From Minwuia thermotolerans (GTDB lineage: Bacteria > Pseudomonadota > Alphaproteobacteria > Minwuiales > Minwuiaceae): a DNA stretch of 64,000 nucleotides. The stretch covers positions 62,001 through 126,000 of the forward strand of contig BQJF01000001.1 of assembly GCA_021604565.1 (NCBI GenBank). Direction: 5' to 3'. The position numbers were made by a program, and so were the translations under genes. Of this stretch, positions 8,339 to 16,083 are shown piece by piece. How positions within the stretch are numbered: the stretch's first letter is position 1; the number at the start of each line of letters is the position of its first letter. The notes below the pieces were generated by a model, which searched no databases, was not told the origin of the DNA, and saw only the letters and a program-made list of their open reading frames with translations.

Positions 8339-10323
8339 CCGGGATCATCGAAGCCCCGGACATGGCAATCGTGCTGAGTGACGGTTGCCGCCTGTCCGCC
8401 CGCGTCTGGATGCCGGACAACGCCGCCGATGTCCCCGTCCCTGCCATCCTGGAGTATCTGCCTTACCGAAAACGGGACGGAACTGTCGCCCGCGATGCCC
8501 TGACCCACCCGTGGTTCGCGGCGCGCGGCTATGCCTGCCTGCGGGTCGACATGCGCGGCAACGGTGACTCCGACGGGCTGATGGCGGACGAATATACGGC
8601 GCAGGAACTGGCCGACGCGGTGGAGGTGATCGACTGGATCGCGGCGCAGGACTGGTGCAGCGGCACGGTGGGGATGATGGGCATCTCCTGGGGTGGCTTC
8701 AACGCGCTGCAGGTCGCGGCACTGGCGCCGAAGCCACTGAAGGCGATCATCACGCTCTGCTCCACCGACGACCGCTATGCCGATGACATCCACTACAAGG
8801 GCGGTTGCCTGCTGAACGAGAACCTGGGCTGGGGCGCGACCATGCTGTCCTATTCCTCCCGCCCGCCGGACCCGGAGATCGTCGGCCCGCGCTGGCGGCA
8901 GATGTGGCTGGATCGGCTGGATCATGAACCCTTCCTGCCCGCTGTCTGGCTGCGGCATCAGCATCGGGACAGTTACTGGCAGCATGGCTCGGTCTGCGAG
9001 GATTTCTCCACGATCCGTGCAGCGACCCTGGCTGTCGGCTGCTGGGGCGATGCCTACAGGAACGCCGTGCCGCGCCTGCTGGCGGGACTGAAAGCGCCCG
9101 CGAAGGGCATCACCGGGCCCTGGGTCCACAAGTATCCGCACTTCGCAGTGCCGGAACCCCGCATCGGGTTCCTGCAGGAGGCACTGCACTGGTGGGACCG
9201 CTGGCTGAAGGACGTGCCGAACGGCGCGGAGAACCTGCCCGCCTGGCGCGGCTACGTCATGGACAGCGCACCACCCCGGCGCTGGTACACCGAACGGCCG
9301 GGCCGCTGGATTGCCGAGGCCGAATGGCCCTCCCCCGCGATTGCCAGCCGGACCCTGCACCTGCACCCGGACGGCGCTCTCGCACCGGACCGGCCGACGC
9401 AGGCGTTGCACCAGCGTGTGGCCTCGCCGCTCGATTGCGGCATGGGCGGCGGCGAGTACTGCGCCATCTGGCTTGGACCGGAACTGCCCGGCGACCAGCG
9501 CAGCGATGATGCGCTCTCCGTCTGCTTCGACGCAGCGGAAGCAACTGAGGCCATCGACATCGTCGGCGCGCCCGTCCTGCATCTGAGCCTCGCCGCAGAC
9601 CGACCGGTGGCGCAGATCGCGGTCCGCCTGTGCGATGTTGCCCCGGACAGTGCCTCTACGCGGATCACCTACGGCGTGCTCAACCTCTGCCATCGCAACA
9701 GCCACGCCGAACCGGAAGCCCTGACACCGGGAGAGCCGTTCGATATTCGCCTGCAACTGGACGACATCGCCTGGAACCTGCCGACGGGCCATCGGCTGAG
9801 GGTCGCCATATCCTCCAGCTACTGGCCCCTGATCTGGCCGGTGCCGGAGCAGGCGACACTCGATCTCGTCTCCGGTCATCTGGAACTGCCGCTGCGAACC
9901 GTCACCGACGGCGACGAGGTGACCTTTCCGGAGCCGGAGGCAGCGGCACCATGGGCATCAGAGGAGCTGCGCCCGCCCCGGCATGTCCGCCGGGTCGAAC
10001 ACGACCTGCAGGGCGAGACCGTGGCGCTGGTGATCGAGGATGATTTCGGCGCCAGCCGGGATCTGGAGCATGGCCTGATCACCGGTGCGGTCGCCCGCGA
10101 GCGCTGGACCATCCGGCCCGACGATCCGCTGTCCGCCGTAGGCCAGACCCACTGGACCCAGACCCTCGCCCGCGACGGCTGGTCGATCCGCACCGAGACC
10201 TTCGCCGACATGTGGTCCGACACCACCACCTTCCACCTGCGCGGGCGCATCGAAGCCTATGAGGGCGGCAGAAAGGTGTTCGAGCGGGATTTTGAAGAAA
10301 CAATAGGAAGAAATTTTTCCTAA
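8335..10323 (+). CDS. CocE/NonD family alpha/beta hydrolase (X-Pro dipeptidyl-peptidase-like)
   Basis: Hydrolase of 662 residues, the usual CocE length. The N-terminal alpha/beta-hydrolase domain holds the nucleophile Ser118 in GISWGG. The likely Asp is in GCWGDAYRN and the His in WVHKYPH. The C-terminal jelly-roll domain (about 350-600) contains the family's GHRLRVAISSSYWPL segment. Members cleave esters or acyl-dipeptides such as cocaine esters and glutaryl cephalosporins. It overlaps the DMT transporter by ATGA. The last ten codons become AT-rich, yet EETIGRN still fits the family's usual end, so the gene looks complete up to the edge of an AT-rich island. Confidence 0.88.
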   Translation: MTGIIEAPDMAIVLSDGCRLSARVWMPDNAADVPVPAILEYLPYRKRDGTVARDALTHPWFAARGYACLRVDMRGNGDSDGLMADEYTAQELADAVEVIDWIAAQDWCSGTVGMMGISWGGFNALQVAALAPKPLKAIITLCSTDDRYADDIHYKGGCLLNENLGWGATMLSYSSRPPDPEIVGPRWRQMWLDRLDHEPFLPAVWLRHQHRDSYWQHGSVCEDFSTIRAATLAVGCWGDAYRNAVPRLLAGLKAPAKGITGPWVHKYPHFAVPEPRIGFLQEALHWWDRWLKDVPNGAENLPAWRGYVMDSAPPRRWYTERPGRWIAEAEWPSPAIASRTLHLHPDGALAPDRPTQALHQRVASPLDCGMGGGEYCAIWLGPELPGDQRSDDALSVCFDAAEATEAIDIVGAPVLHLSLAADRPVAQIAVRLCDVAPDSASTRITYGVLNLCHRNSHAEPEALTPGEPFDIRLQLDDIAWNLPTGHRLRVAISSSYWPLIWPVPEQATLDLVSGHLELPLRTVTDGDEVTFPEPEAAAPWASEELRPPRHVRRVEHDLQGETVALVIEDDFGASRDLEHGLITGAVARERWTIRPDDPLSAVGQTHWTQTLARDGWSIRTETFADMWSDTTTFHLRGRIEAYEGGRKVFERDFEETIGRNFS

Positions 10324-10343
10324 CCAAGAAACATTAAATTATC

Positions 10344-10811
10344 TTAAATAGTTGATTCATAATATAAAAATTGAAAAAATAGGACGAAACAAAATAATAC
10401 CCACGAACATCCCACAATAATTGGTATTCCAATCGACATTTTTCGCCCCAACAAGCTCGTATTTTTTTCAGAATAGAAGGGGGGAAATTTATTTTTATCA
10501 ATAGAATTCCAAAATTTCCTGATTCTATCTCTCATCTTTTCCGATGCTTTCAATCCGAAATAGGTCAATACCGAGACACAAAACCCAGAAAACGCGATGA
10601 CAAAAACAATCAAATATTCAAAAACGCCGTCTAGACCTGAATGATAAATTAGAGCAAATGCAGTAAATAAAAAGCCATTGAATGTGAGATACCAAGTCAA
10701 TCTTCGACTCGAAAGCTCTACTTCCCTTTCCATCTGAAGAGATGTGGATTGATATATGAAATACTCAGATTCCACGACCCTTTCCTCCGACATATTCATG
10801 CTATTATTCAT
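10344..10811 (-). CDS. small three-helix membrane protein of unknown function, AT-rich
   Basis: A 155-residue protein with three hydrophobic segments. These are about residues 40-58 (LTWYLTFNGFLFTAFALIY), 65-88, and 125-150 at the C terminus. The N terminus is soluble and charged (REVELSSRR) and the loop between helices 2 and 3 is basic. I do not recognise the family. A soluble helix followed by a membrane hairpin resembles, loosely, 2TM effector proteins of the SLATT type. Base composition is strikingly AT-rich, unlike all flanking genes, which points to recent transfer. No strong ribosome site precedes the first ATG; starts at the fifth or seventh codon are possible. Confidence 0.7.
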   Translation of the reverse strand: MNNSMNMSEERVVESEYFIYQSTSLQMEREVELSSRRLTWYLTFNGFLFTAFALIYHSGLDGVFEYLIVFVIAFSGFCVSVLTYFGLKASEKMRDRIRKFWNSIDKNKFPPFYSEKNTSLLGRKMSIGIPIIVGCSWVLFCFVLFFQFLYYESTI

Positions 10812-10945
10812 CTATAAAACTCACTTCGGCTCACAATTTGTGAAAAACCACAAAGCCAACAAGCATTCAAGAAAATGCAACCGTGCTGTACAGCACACTC
10901 AAAACGCAAAAAACTCTACCGCCTGACATCATTATCCTAGAATGG

Positions 10946-11374
10946 TTACAGATCAAATTTTTCCGTCAGGGTTGCGCGGACCTCATCCGGCAGCGGGCTG
11001 GACTTGCCGTGGACGATGTAGACCATCACGGTCTCCGCCGTGGCGATGCAGGCGTCCTCGATGAAGACACCGTGTCCGAGGGTGATCGAGGTATTGCCGA
11101 GCCTTGCCACCCGCGTCCCGATCTTCACGTCTGCGGGCCAGAAGGCCTGCGCGCGAAAGCGGATCGACAGGTTGCCGACGACGAAGCGTTGCCGGTCATC
11201 ATAGGCCGGCAGGAACCCGGCACGCATGAAGGGGACCCGTCCCGTCTCGACATATCGGGCGAAGGAGACATTGTTGACATGCCCTGTCGCATCCATGTCG
11301 CCGAAGCGGACAACATCATGCGCCCAGAAGTCGAAGCTTGCGGGATCGGTCAGTTCGTGGCTTTTCTCGTTCAT
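10946..11374 (-). CDS. hotdog-fold acyl-CoA thioesterase (4HBT/YbgC-like)
   Basis: Single hotdog-domain protein of 142 residues. FGDMDATGHVNN at about 24-35 is the signature of the 4-hydroxybenzoyl-CoA thioesterase group: the Asp is catalytic and the HVNN block shapes the active site. FARYVETGR follows, typical of the long helix. Members release CoA from short or aromatic acyl groups. It is divergent from the deacetylase-like gene 45 bp away and borders the AT-rich island on its 3' side. The substrate is not determinable. Confidence 0.87.
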   Translation of the reverse strand: MNEKSHELTDPASFDFWAHDVVRFGDMDATGHVNNVSFARYVETGRVPFMRAGFLPAYDDRQRFVVGNLSIRFRAQAFWPADVKIGTRVARLGNTSITLGHGVFIEDACIATAETVMVYIVHGKSSPLPDEVRATLTEKFDL

Positions 11375-11419
11375 GCAATGCCTTATGCCGCATCAAAGCC
11401 GTCTGGAACAGGTCTTCAC

Positions 11420-12196
11420 ATGAACGAACTCGATCCCCTGCGCCGCGAGCTGGACCTCTGGGGAGAGGCCGGACGGACCGCCACGCTCTGGTGGCGCGAC
11501 GACGATGCAGAGGCTCCGGATGCCCCGATCCTGCGGATGCTGGCACTTTCGGAGGCGACAGGTGCCCCGGTCTTCATCGCCACGGTGCCCGACAGGGCCG
11601 TCGATGCGCTGGCCGAACCCTTGCTGGCCTGCGCGACAGCCATTCCGTTGCAGCATGGCTTCGCCCATGCCGACCACTCCCCCGGCGACGTGAAGGGCAA
11701 GTGGGAGCTTGGCCTGCATCGCCCGCTGGACGTGATCCTCGATGAACTGCGCCAGGGCGCGGCGCGCATGGCGACGATGTACGGTGACCGTGTCTGCCCC
11801 ATGCTGGCCCCGCCGTGGAACCGCATCGCGCCGGAGCTGTTCCCGCATCTGCCGGAACTGGGTTTCGATGTGGTCAGCGTCTTCGCACCGCGCGCCAGCC
11901 GCACCGTCGCCCCGGGCCTGGACATGATCAACGGCCACTGCGACCTGATCGCCTGGAAGCGGGGACGGACCTTCATCGGGCCGGAGAAGACCGCCGCCCG
12001 GCTGGTCGAGCATCTGGCGGCCCGGCGCACCGGAGAGGTCGATGCGGATGAACCCACCGGCCTGCTGACCCACGTCTGGGCCCAGGACGAGGCCTGCTGG
12101 GAGGCTCTGGAAGCGGTCCTGCGCCTGGTTGCGGACCATCCTGCGGCCTGCTGGCTCGACCGGGCCGGGCTGATGCCGGAAAGGACGGCGGCATGA
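11420..12196 (+). CDS. divergent polysaccharide deacetylase family protein
   Basis: A 258-residue protein with features of a degenerate NodB-like deacetylase. LWWRDDDAEAPD gives the Asp-Asp pair at the start of the barrel. QHGFAHADHSP matches the metal-binding His-x3-His strand, and MLAPPWNRI resembles the RPPYG loop with the Arg replaced. LLTHVWAQD near the end supplies the last His. It presumably acts on an N-acetylated carbohydrate. The stop overlaps the acetyltransferase gene as ATGA, so the two work together or are at least co-translated. An in-frame ATG 14 codons upstream is an alternative start. Confidence 0.8.
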   Translation: MNELDPLRRELDLWGEAGRTATLWWRDDDAEAPDAPILRMLALSEATGAPVFIATVPDRAVDALAEPLLACATAIPLQHGFAHADHSPGDVKGKWELGLHRPLDVILDELRQGAARMATMYGDRVCPMLAPPWNRIAPELFPHLPELGFDVVSVFAPRASRTVAPGLDMINGHCDLIAWKRGRTFIGPEKTAARLVEHLAARRTGEVDADEPTGLLTHVWAQDEACWEALEAVLRLVADHPAACWLDRAGLMPERTAA

Positions 12197-13068
12197 GTGC
12201 AGCCATCATCCGTCCCGGCACGGCAGCGGACATTCCGCAGGTCGCGGAGCTGCTGCACCGGAACATGAACCGCAAGGTCCCGGCGGAGGTCTTTGCCCGG
12301 CTGATGAACTACGACTGGGCCGGGGAGAAGCCGCACATCGGCATGGTGTCGGAGGCGGATGGCCGGATCGTCGGCTTTCACGGCAATGTCTATTCCATGC
12401 GCCGCATCAATGGCGTTGAACGGCTCTTCGGCAGCTTCACCTCCATCTACGTGCTGCGCGACTGGCGCGGGGAGGATCTGGGGGTGCGGATGATGCGCAC
12501 CTACGAGGAACGGCCCGACATCACCTATTCCGTCTTCGACCCCAGCACGCGCGTGCACGCGATCCTGGAAAGCTGCGGCTTCCGCGATCTCGACCTGAAC
12601 CGCTATGTCTGGGAGCAGGGCATGTCCCCGCGCGACGACCGGGTGGAGGTCATCACCGATCACGATCAGATCCGCCCGCTGGTGGGCGCGGAGGAACAGC
12701 GCTACCTCGACGATCATCGCGACCTGACGGCCCATCCGGTGCTGCTGCGCGATCGCGACGGCCAGGTCCTGTGCTTTTTCCTCCAGCAGGACCGGGGCGA
12801 CCAGGGTTTCTGCCACGACCTGATCTATACCGGCGACCCGGCGGCACTGGCGCGGATGATCGACCGCGCCGCCGACCGGATCATGGGCAACGACCCCCGT
12901 GCGCGCCTGCTGATCGACGAACGCTTCCTGGACGGCAACATGACCGACGGCACCTGCACCCCCCTGCCCTATCGCCGCATGGTCCGCCGCGCCGACCCAC
13001 CCCTGCCCGACTGGCAGGTGGATCACCTTTACACGGAGACCGTGCTGATCAACCTGAAGCTGGGGTGA
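12193..13068 (+). CDS. GNAT family N-acetyltransferase
   Basis: A 291-residue protein with an N-terminal GNAT domain. IIRPGTAADIPQVAELLHRN opens the fold, and VLRDWRGEDLGVRMMRTY is the acetyl-CoA pyrophosphate-binding loop (R/Q-x-x-G-x-G/A type). VHAILESCGF is the following helix. The C-terminal 140 residues have no motif I recognise and may form a second, degenerate GNAT half. It overlaps the deacetylase-like gene by 4 bp. A deacetylase and an acyltransferase coupled in this way suggest N-acyl exchange on a sugar, but that is inference. Confidence 0.8.
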   Translation: MSAAIIRPGTAADIPQVAELLHRNMNRKVPAEVFARLMNYDWAGEKPHIGMVSEADGRIVGFHGNVYSMRRINGVERLFGSFTSIYVLRDWRGEDLGVRMMRTYEERPDITYSVFDPSTRVHAILESCGFRDLDLNRYVWEQGMSPRDDRVEVITDHDQIRPLVGAEEQRYLDDHRDLTAHPVLLRDRDGQVLCFFLQQDRGDQGFCHDLIYTGDPAALARMIDRAADRIMGNDPRARLLIDERFLDGNMTDGTCTPLPYRRMVRRADPPLPDWQVDHLYTETVLINLKLG

Positions 13069-13183
13069 ACGCCACATTCATGAAATTGGAAAAAACCAAG
13101 TCATGCACAATACAAATTATACTGAAATAGAAACGGAAACATCCGATGGCAACATTTTTCTGTATTTCAAGAATTAAATTCCA

Positions 13184-13420
13184 ATGAACCTACTTTTTCT
13201 CATTACACTATTTGTCGGCATAATATTCAGTTTGTTTTATATTGGTGGACTTTTCGCCGCGAAGGACAAAATTAGCTATCTGTGCCGATATCCACTTCTC
13301 ATTCGGCACAGAAATGTCGAAAGTGGCCTGGGTGACATCACGATCAAGATGCGATTCTGCCTTTTGGTATTTGTGGTTCTCATCATCGCAAACTTTGTCG
13401 TGACCATGCTGCAGAGCTGA
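13184..13420 (+). CDS. possible small two-helix membrane protein in an AT-rich island
   Basis: A 78-residue frame with two hydrophobic segments, residues 2-25 and 57-76, joined by a basic loop. It is the only convincing frame in the 536-bp stretch between the acetyltransferase (ends 13068) and the VOC gene (ends 13605). The first part of that stretch is AT-rich like the island at 10.3-10.9 kb. No clear ribosome site is seen, so it may not be translated. No family recognised. I see nothing else in this stretch apart from ordinary non-coding sequence from 13421 to 13604. Confidence 0.4.
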   Translation: MNLLFLITLFVGIIFSLFYIGGLFAAKDKISYLCRYPLLIRHRNVESGLGDITIKMRFCLLVFVVLIIANFVVTMLQS

Positions 13421-13604
13421 AGGTCCGGTTCAGCGGGCACGCAATTCAGTTCACGATGACAAGCAAACATGCACCCGTTTGTGCCATGGCCCCTGTCGCA
13501 GACTGATACGCCGGCTTCATACAGATTGAGCATTGGCCGTTCGACCCCTCGTGGTGACACAGCGGATAACATCAGAGTCAGGATGGGCTGGAACCCGAGG
13601 TGGT

Positions 13605-14030
13605 TCACACCGGCAGGGAGTCCGCCGAATACTGGGCCTCGAACGCCTCGGATGGCGGGATCGGCCTGATGACATCGATCAGGACACCGTTCGGGTCGCA
13701 TGTGATGAAGTGGCGCTGACCGAAAGCCTCGTCGGTGAGCGGTTTCAGGATCGGCAGGCCATGTGCCTCGGCTTGGGCATACTCCGCGTCCACGTCATCG
13801 ACCTCGAAATTCAGGATCAGACCACCGACACGGCCGCGCGCCCGCTCCGGAATGGTCTCGTGATCGTTCTGCAGGACGGCAATGTTCACCGCCTCATCCT
13901 CGACCGACTGCAGATGGACGTACCAGTCACTCTCGAAACAGAACCGGAAGCGCAGATGATCGACATAGAACCTGGCGGTCGTGGCAACATCCGTTGTCAG
14001 GATCACGGGGTAGAACTGGGTCGTTTTCAT
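13605..14030 (-). CDS. VOC superfamily (glyoxalase/bleomycin-resistance-like) protein
   Basis: A 141-residue protein with the paired beta-alpha-beta-beta-beta modules of the vicinal-oxygen-chelate fold. [21 protein letters not shown] opens the first module, and [24 protein letters not shown] opens the second. [16 protein letters not shown] carries the C-terminal Asp/Glu region. Activity could be dioxygenase, lyase or drug binding. The start at 14030 has GGGAGATGGAAAG before it; upstream in-frame starts lie inside the operator. It is divergent from the TetR regulator, with a palindromic operator between them, so it is probably that regulator's target. Confidence 0.82.
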   Translation of the reverse strand: MKTTQFYPVILTTDVATTARFYVDHLRFRFCFESDWYVHLQSVEDEAVNIAVLQNDHETIPERARGRVGGLILNFEVDDVDAEYAQAEAHGLPILKPLTDEAFGQRHFITCDPNGVLIDVIRPIPPSEAFEAQYSADSLPV

Positions 14031-14053
14031 GTCTTTCCATCTCCCGAACATGA

Positions 14054-14101
14054 ACATACAATGTGTATGTAAATGACTTAAACATACAGACTGAATGTAT
14101 G
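14054..14101. promoter_or_regulatory. TetR-type operator pair between VOC gene and regulator
   Basis: A perfect palindrome, ACATACA-ATG-TGTATGT, lies at 14054-14070. A second related inverted repeat, CATACA (14083-14088) and TGTATG (14096-14101), follows with a wider 7-nt spacer. They fill the short gap between divergent start codons, the expected place for an autoregulated TetR operator. The second repeat overlaps the regulator's own probable start at 14099. Binding by the neighbouring TetR protein is inference. Confidence 0.75.
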
Positions 14102-14689
14102 CAAATGAAAAATCCACGGCGAACCAACCAACAGCGGAGTGACGCGACACGCGCGGCGCTGCTGGACGCCGCCCGGGCATTGTTCGTGGACAGGGGCTAT
14201 GCGGAAACCGGAACGCCGGAGATCGTTCGTGCGGCGTCGGTGACTCGTGGTGCGCTCTATCACCATTTCACCGACAAGGCGGACCTGCTGCGTGGCGTGA
14301 TCGTCCGGGAACTGGAGCGTGTGGCGTCGGAGATCGATCAGGCCGCAGCGGATGCACCTTCAACCATGGAAGCCCTGATGCAGGGTGCGGTGGCGTGGTT
14401 CGACGCCATGTCGGACCCGGGCCGCACCCGGCTGCTGTTGCTGGACGGGCCCGCAGTACTGGGAAGGGCGGAGATGGACCGGATCGACCGTGCGACCAGT
14501 GCTGCGACACTGGTCGCCGGTCTGCGCGCGGGTCAGGATGCCGGTGAAATCATCGACGCCCCGCTGGAAGCGCTCGCCGGTTCCCTGTCTGCCGTCTTCG
14601 ACCGCGCGGCGCTCGATATCGTCAACGGGGCTTCACGGGAGGCCTATCTGGAGGTGATCGCTCACCTACTCGGCGGCCTGCGCCGCTGA
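14099..14689 (+). CDS. TetR family transcriptional regulator
   Basis: Repressor of about 196 residues. The helix-turn-helix covers about residues 15-60: [16 protein letters not shown], then [17 protein letters not shown], the recognition helix and its partner. The C-terminal ligand domain is unspecific in sequence. I chose the ATG at 14099 (or 14105) because the frame upstream runs through the operator palindrome and would add a meaningless N terminus; no good ribosome site exists for any start. The 3' end overlaps the convergent polysaccharide deacetylase gene by 24 bp. It likely represses itself and the VOC gene. Confidence 0.88.
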   Translation: MQMKNPRRTNQQRSDATRAALLDAARALFVDRGYAETGTPEIVRAASVTRGALYHHFTDKADLLRGVIVRELERVASEIDQAAADAPSTMEALMQGAVAWFDAMSDPGRTRLLLLDGPAVLGRAEMDRIDRATSAATLVAGLRAGQDAGEIIDAPLEALAGSLSAVFDRAALDIVNGASREAYLEVIAHLLGGLRR

Positions 14690-15571
14690 CTGCTCTGCCA
14701 TCCGCGGCTGCACCCAGGCGGCGATGTCCTTCAGCGGGGCCATCCAGATGTCGCCACGGGCGGCGACGTGGTCCAGCAGGCGTTCCAGGATGTTCATGCG
14801 GTGGTGGCGGCCGATGACGGAGGGGTGGCAGGTAAGGGTGAAGACACCCCCCTCCCCGATGATGCCGTCCAGTTCCGCCTGCCAGATGCGGAAGACCTCG
14901 TCCGGGTCGTGGAACTGCGCCATCAGGTGCGGCGGCATGAACCACATGTAATAGGTGGCGTCGTCCAGTGACCAGTCGATGGGGAACTCCAGCAGGTCCG
15001 GCTGGTCCGGGTAGGCGGCGGAGAGCAGGTAGGGGGCCTCCTCCGCGAACAGGCTCGAATCATAGCTGATACCCTGCTCCATCAGGATCTGTCCCGAATG
15101 CAGGTTCATGTCCCAGGCGGGGGAGCGATAGCCGGTCGGGCGCTGGCCCAGATGCTTCTCGAAGGCGGCGATGCAGGTCTCCAGGATGCGGCGTTCGCCG
15201 TCCGGGTCATCCTTGTAGAGCGACAGGTTCTCGTGCTCGTGCCCGTGCGCGCCGACCTCATGCCCCTCATCGACGATGCGGCGGAAGGCATCCGGCCAGC
15301 GCTCCACATTCGCGCCGGGGATGTAGAAGGAGCCGCTGACTCCGCGCCGTTTCAGCATGTCGAGAATGCGCGGCAGGCCGACATTGACGCCGTAGAGTCC
15401 GCGGCTGTAGCCCTGCAGCCGCTTCGGCTGCTTCTCGAACAGGGCGGCACCTGTGCGCGGGCCGTCGGGGCCGGGGCGCGCGGGCGCATAGGCATAGGTC
15501 ACGTCGCAATCGAATGTCAGCGCCATGGCACCGGATTTTCCCTCCGGCCAGGGTCCCCTGAACGTATGCAT
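14666..15571 (-). CDS. polysaccharide deacetylase family protein
   Basis: NodB-domain protein of about 301 residues. ALTFDCDVTYAY carries the catalytic Asp-x-Asp motif, HGHEHENLSLY the His-x3-His metal ligands, and YRSPAWDMNL the RxPxW-type active-site loop. FTCHPSVIGR late in the chain supplies the final His. This arrangement is shared with the PuuE/allantoinase-like branch as well as peptidoglycan or chitin deacetylases. No signal peptide is seen, which favours a cytosolic amidohydrolase on a small substrate. The start at 15571 has GGGGAGG 7 nt upstream; an ATG 3 nt earlier is also possible. Confidence 0.85.
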   Translation of the reverse strand: MHTFRGPWPEGKSGAMALTFDCDVTYAYAPARPGPDGPRTGAALFEKQPKRLQGYSRGLYGVNVGLPRILDMLKRRGVSGSFYIPGANVERWPDAFRRIVDEGHEVGAHGHEHENLSLYKDDPDGERRILETCIAAFEKHLGQRPTGYRSPAWDMNLHSGQILMEQGISYDSSLFAEEAPYLLSAAYPDQPDLLEFPIDWSLDDATYYMWFMPPHLMAQFHDPDEVFRIWQAELDGIIGEGGVFTLTCHPSVIGRHHRMNILERLLDHVAARGDIWMAPLKDIAAWVQPRMAEQSAAQAAE

Positions 15572-15671
15572 CATCAATCCTCCCCGAATGGAACAGCCAC
15601 TGTGCTTGATCCTCTCCCCATTCTGCCGCACAAGGCTGCATTCTCGAAACACCCGATCCCGGAACCCGACC

Positions 15672-16052
15672 ATGACCGCCACGCTGACCGTCTGCGAGAC
15701 CTGCAACTTCGCCCCCGACACCAAGCGCGGGCCGGAGGGTCTGACCGGCGGGGAAATACTCTGCGGGCTGGTGGAGCAGGCCGTGGCGGGCAGCACGGCA
15801 GTTGCCAGCCGTCGCCACGCCTGCCTGATGGGCTGCGACCACCACTGCAACGTCGGCCTCTCGGCACCGGGCAAGATCACCTACGTCATGGGTTCCTTCG
15901 CGCCGGAGGCGGAGGCCGCCGAGGCCCTGGTGGAATTCGCCGCGCTCTACGACGCCTCCGAGACCGGCCAGGTGCCCTATCGCCAGTGGCCGCAGGGCGT
16001 GAAGGGTCATTTCGTCTCCCGCGTACCGCCGCTGCCTGCGGACGAATCCTGA
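15672..16052 (+). CDS. DUF1636 family metal- or cluster-binding protein
   Basis: Small protein of 126 residues with the DUF1636 pattern. [10 protein letters not shown] lies near the N terminus and [18 protein letters not shown] in the middle. The five cysteines fit a thioredoxin-fold 2Fe-2S ferredoxin-like or other metal site. The family is often found beside cobalamin genes, but none is present here and no B12 riboswitch is visible upstream. It lies 31 bp before uvrC on the same strand, so the two may share a transcript. The function is unknown. Confidence 0.85.
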   Translation: MTATLTVCETCNFAPDTKRGPEGLTGGEILCGLVEQAVAGSTAVASRRHACLMGCDHHCNVGLSAPGKITYVMGSFAPEAEAAEALVEFAALYDASETGQVPYRQWPQGVKGHFVSRVPPLPADES

Positions 16053-16083
16053 CACACGCCCCCCGGCGCACTACATTCGGGGC

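Noticed and set aside
8260-9879. Long open frame on the minus strand opposite the CocE-type hydrolase (about 539 codons)
   Set aside because: It is antisense to a gene with intact catalytic motifs. Its composition is the low-complexity Arg/Gly/Gln-rich type expected of frame shadows in GC-rich DNA, and it has no ribosome site or recognisable domain.
10250-10323. Possible truncation of the CocE-type hydrolase by the AT-rich island
   Set aside because: Composition changes in the last codons, but the C-terminal residues still match the usual family ending and the length is normal, so the gene appears complete.
15600-15671. Cobalamin riboswitch before the DUF1636 gene
   Set aside because: DUF1636 is often B12-linked, but the gap is short and shows none of the conserved B12-box pattern.
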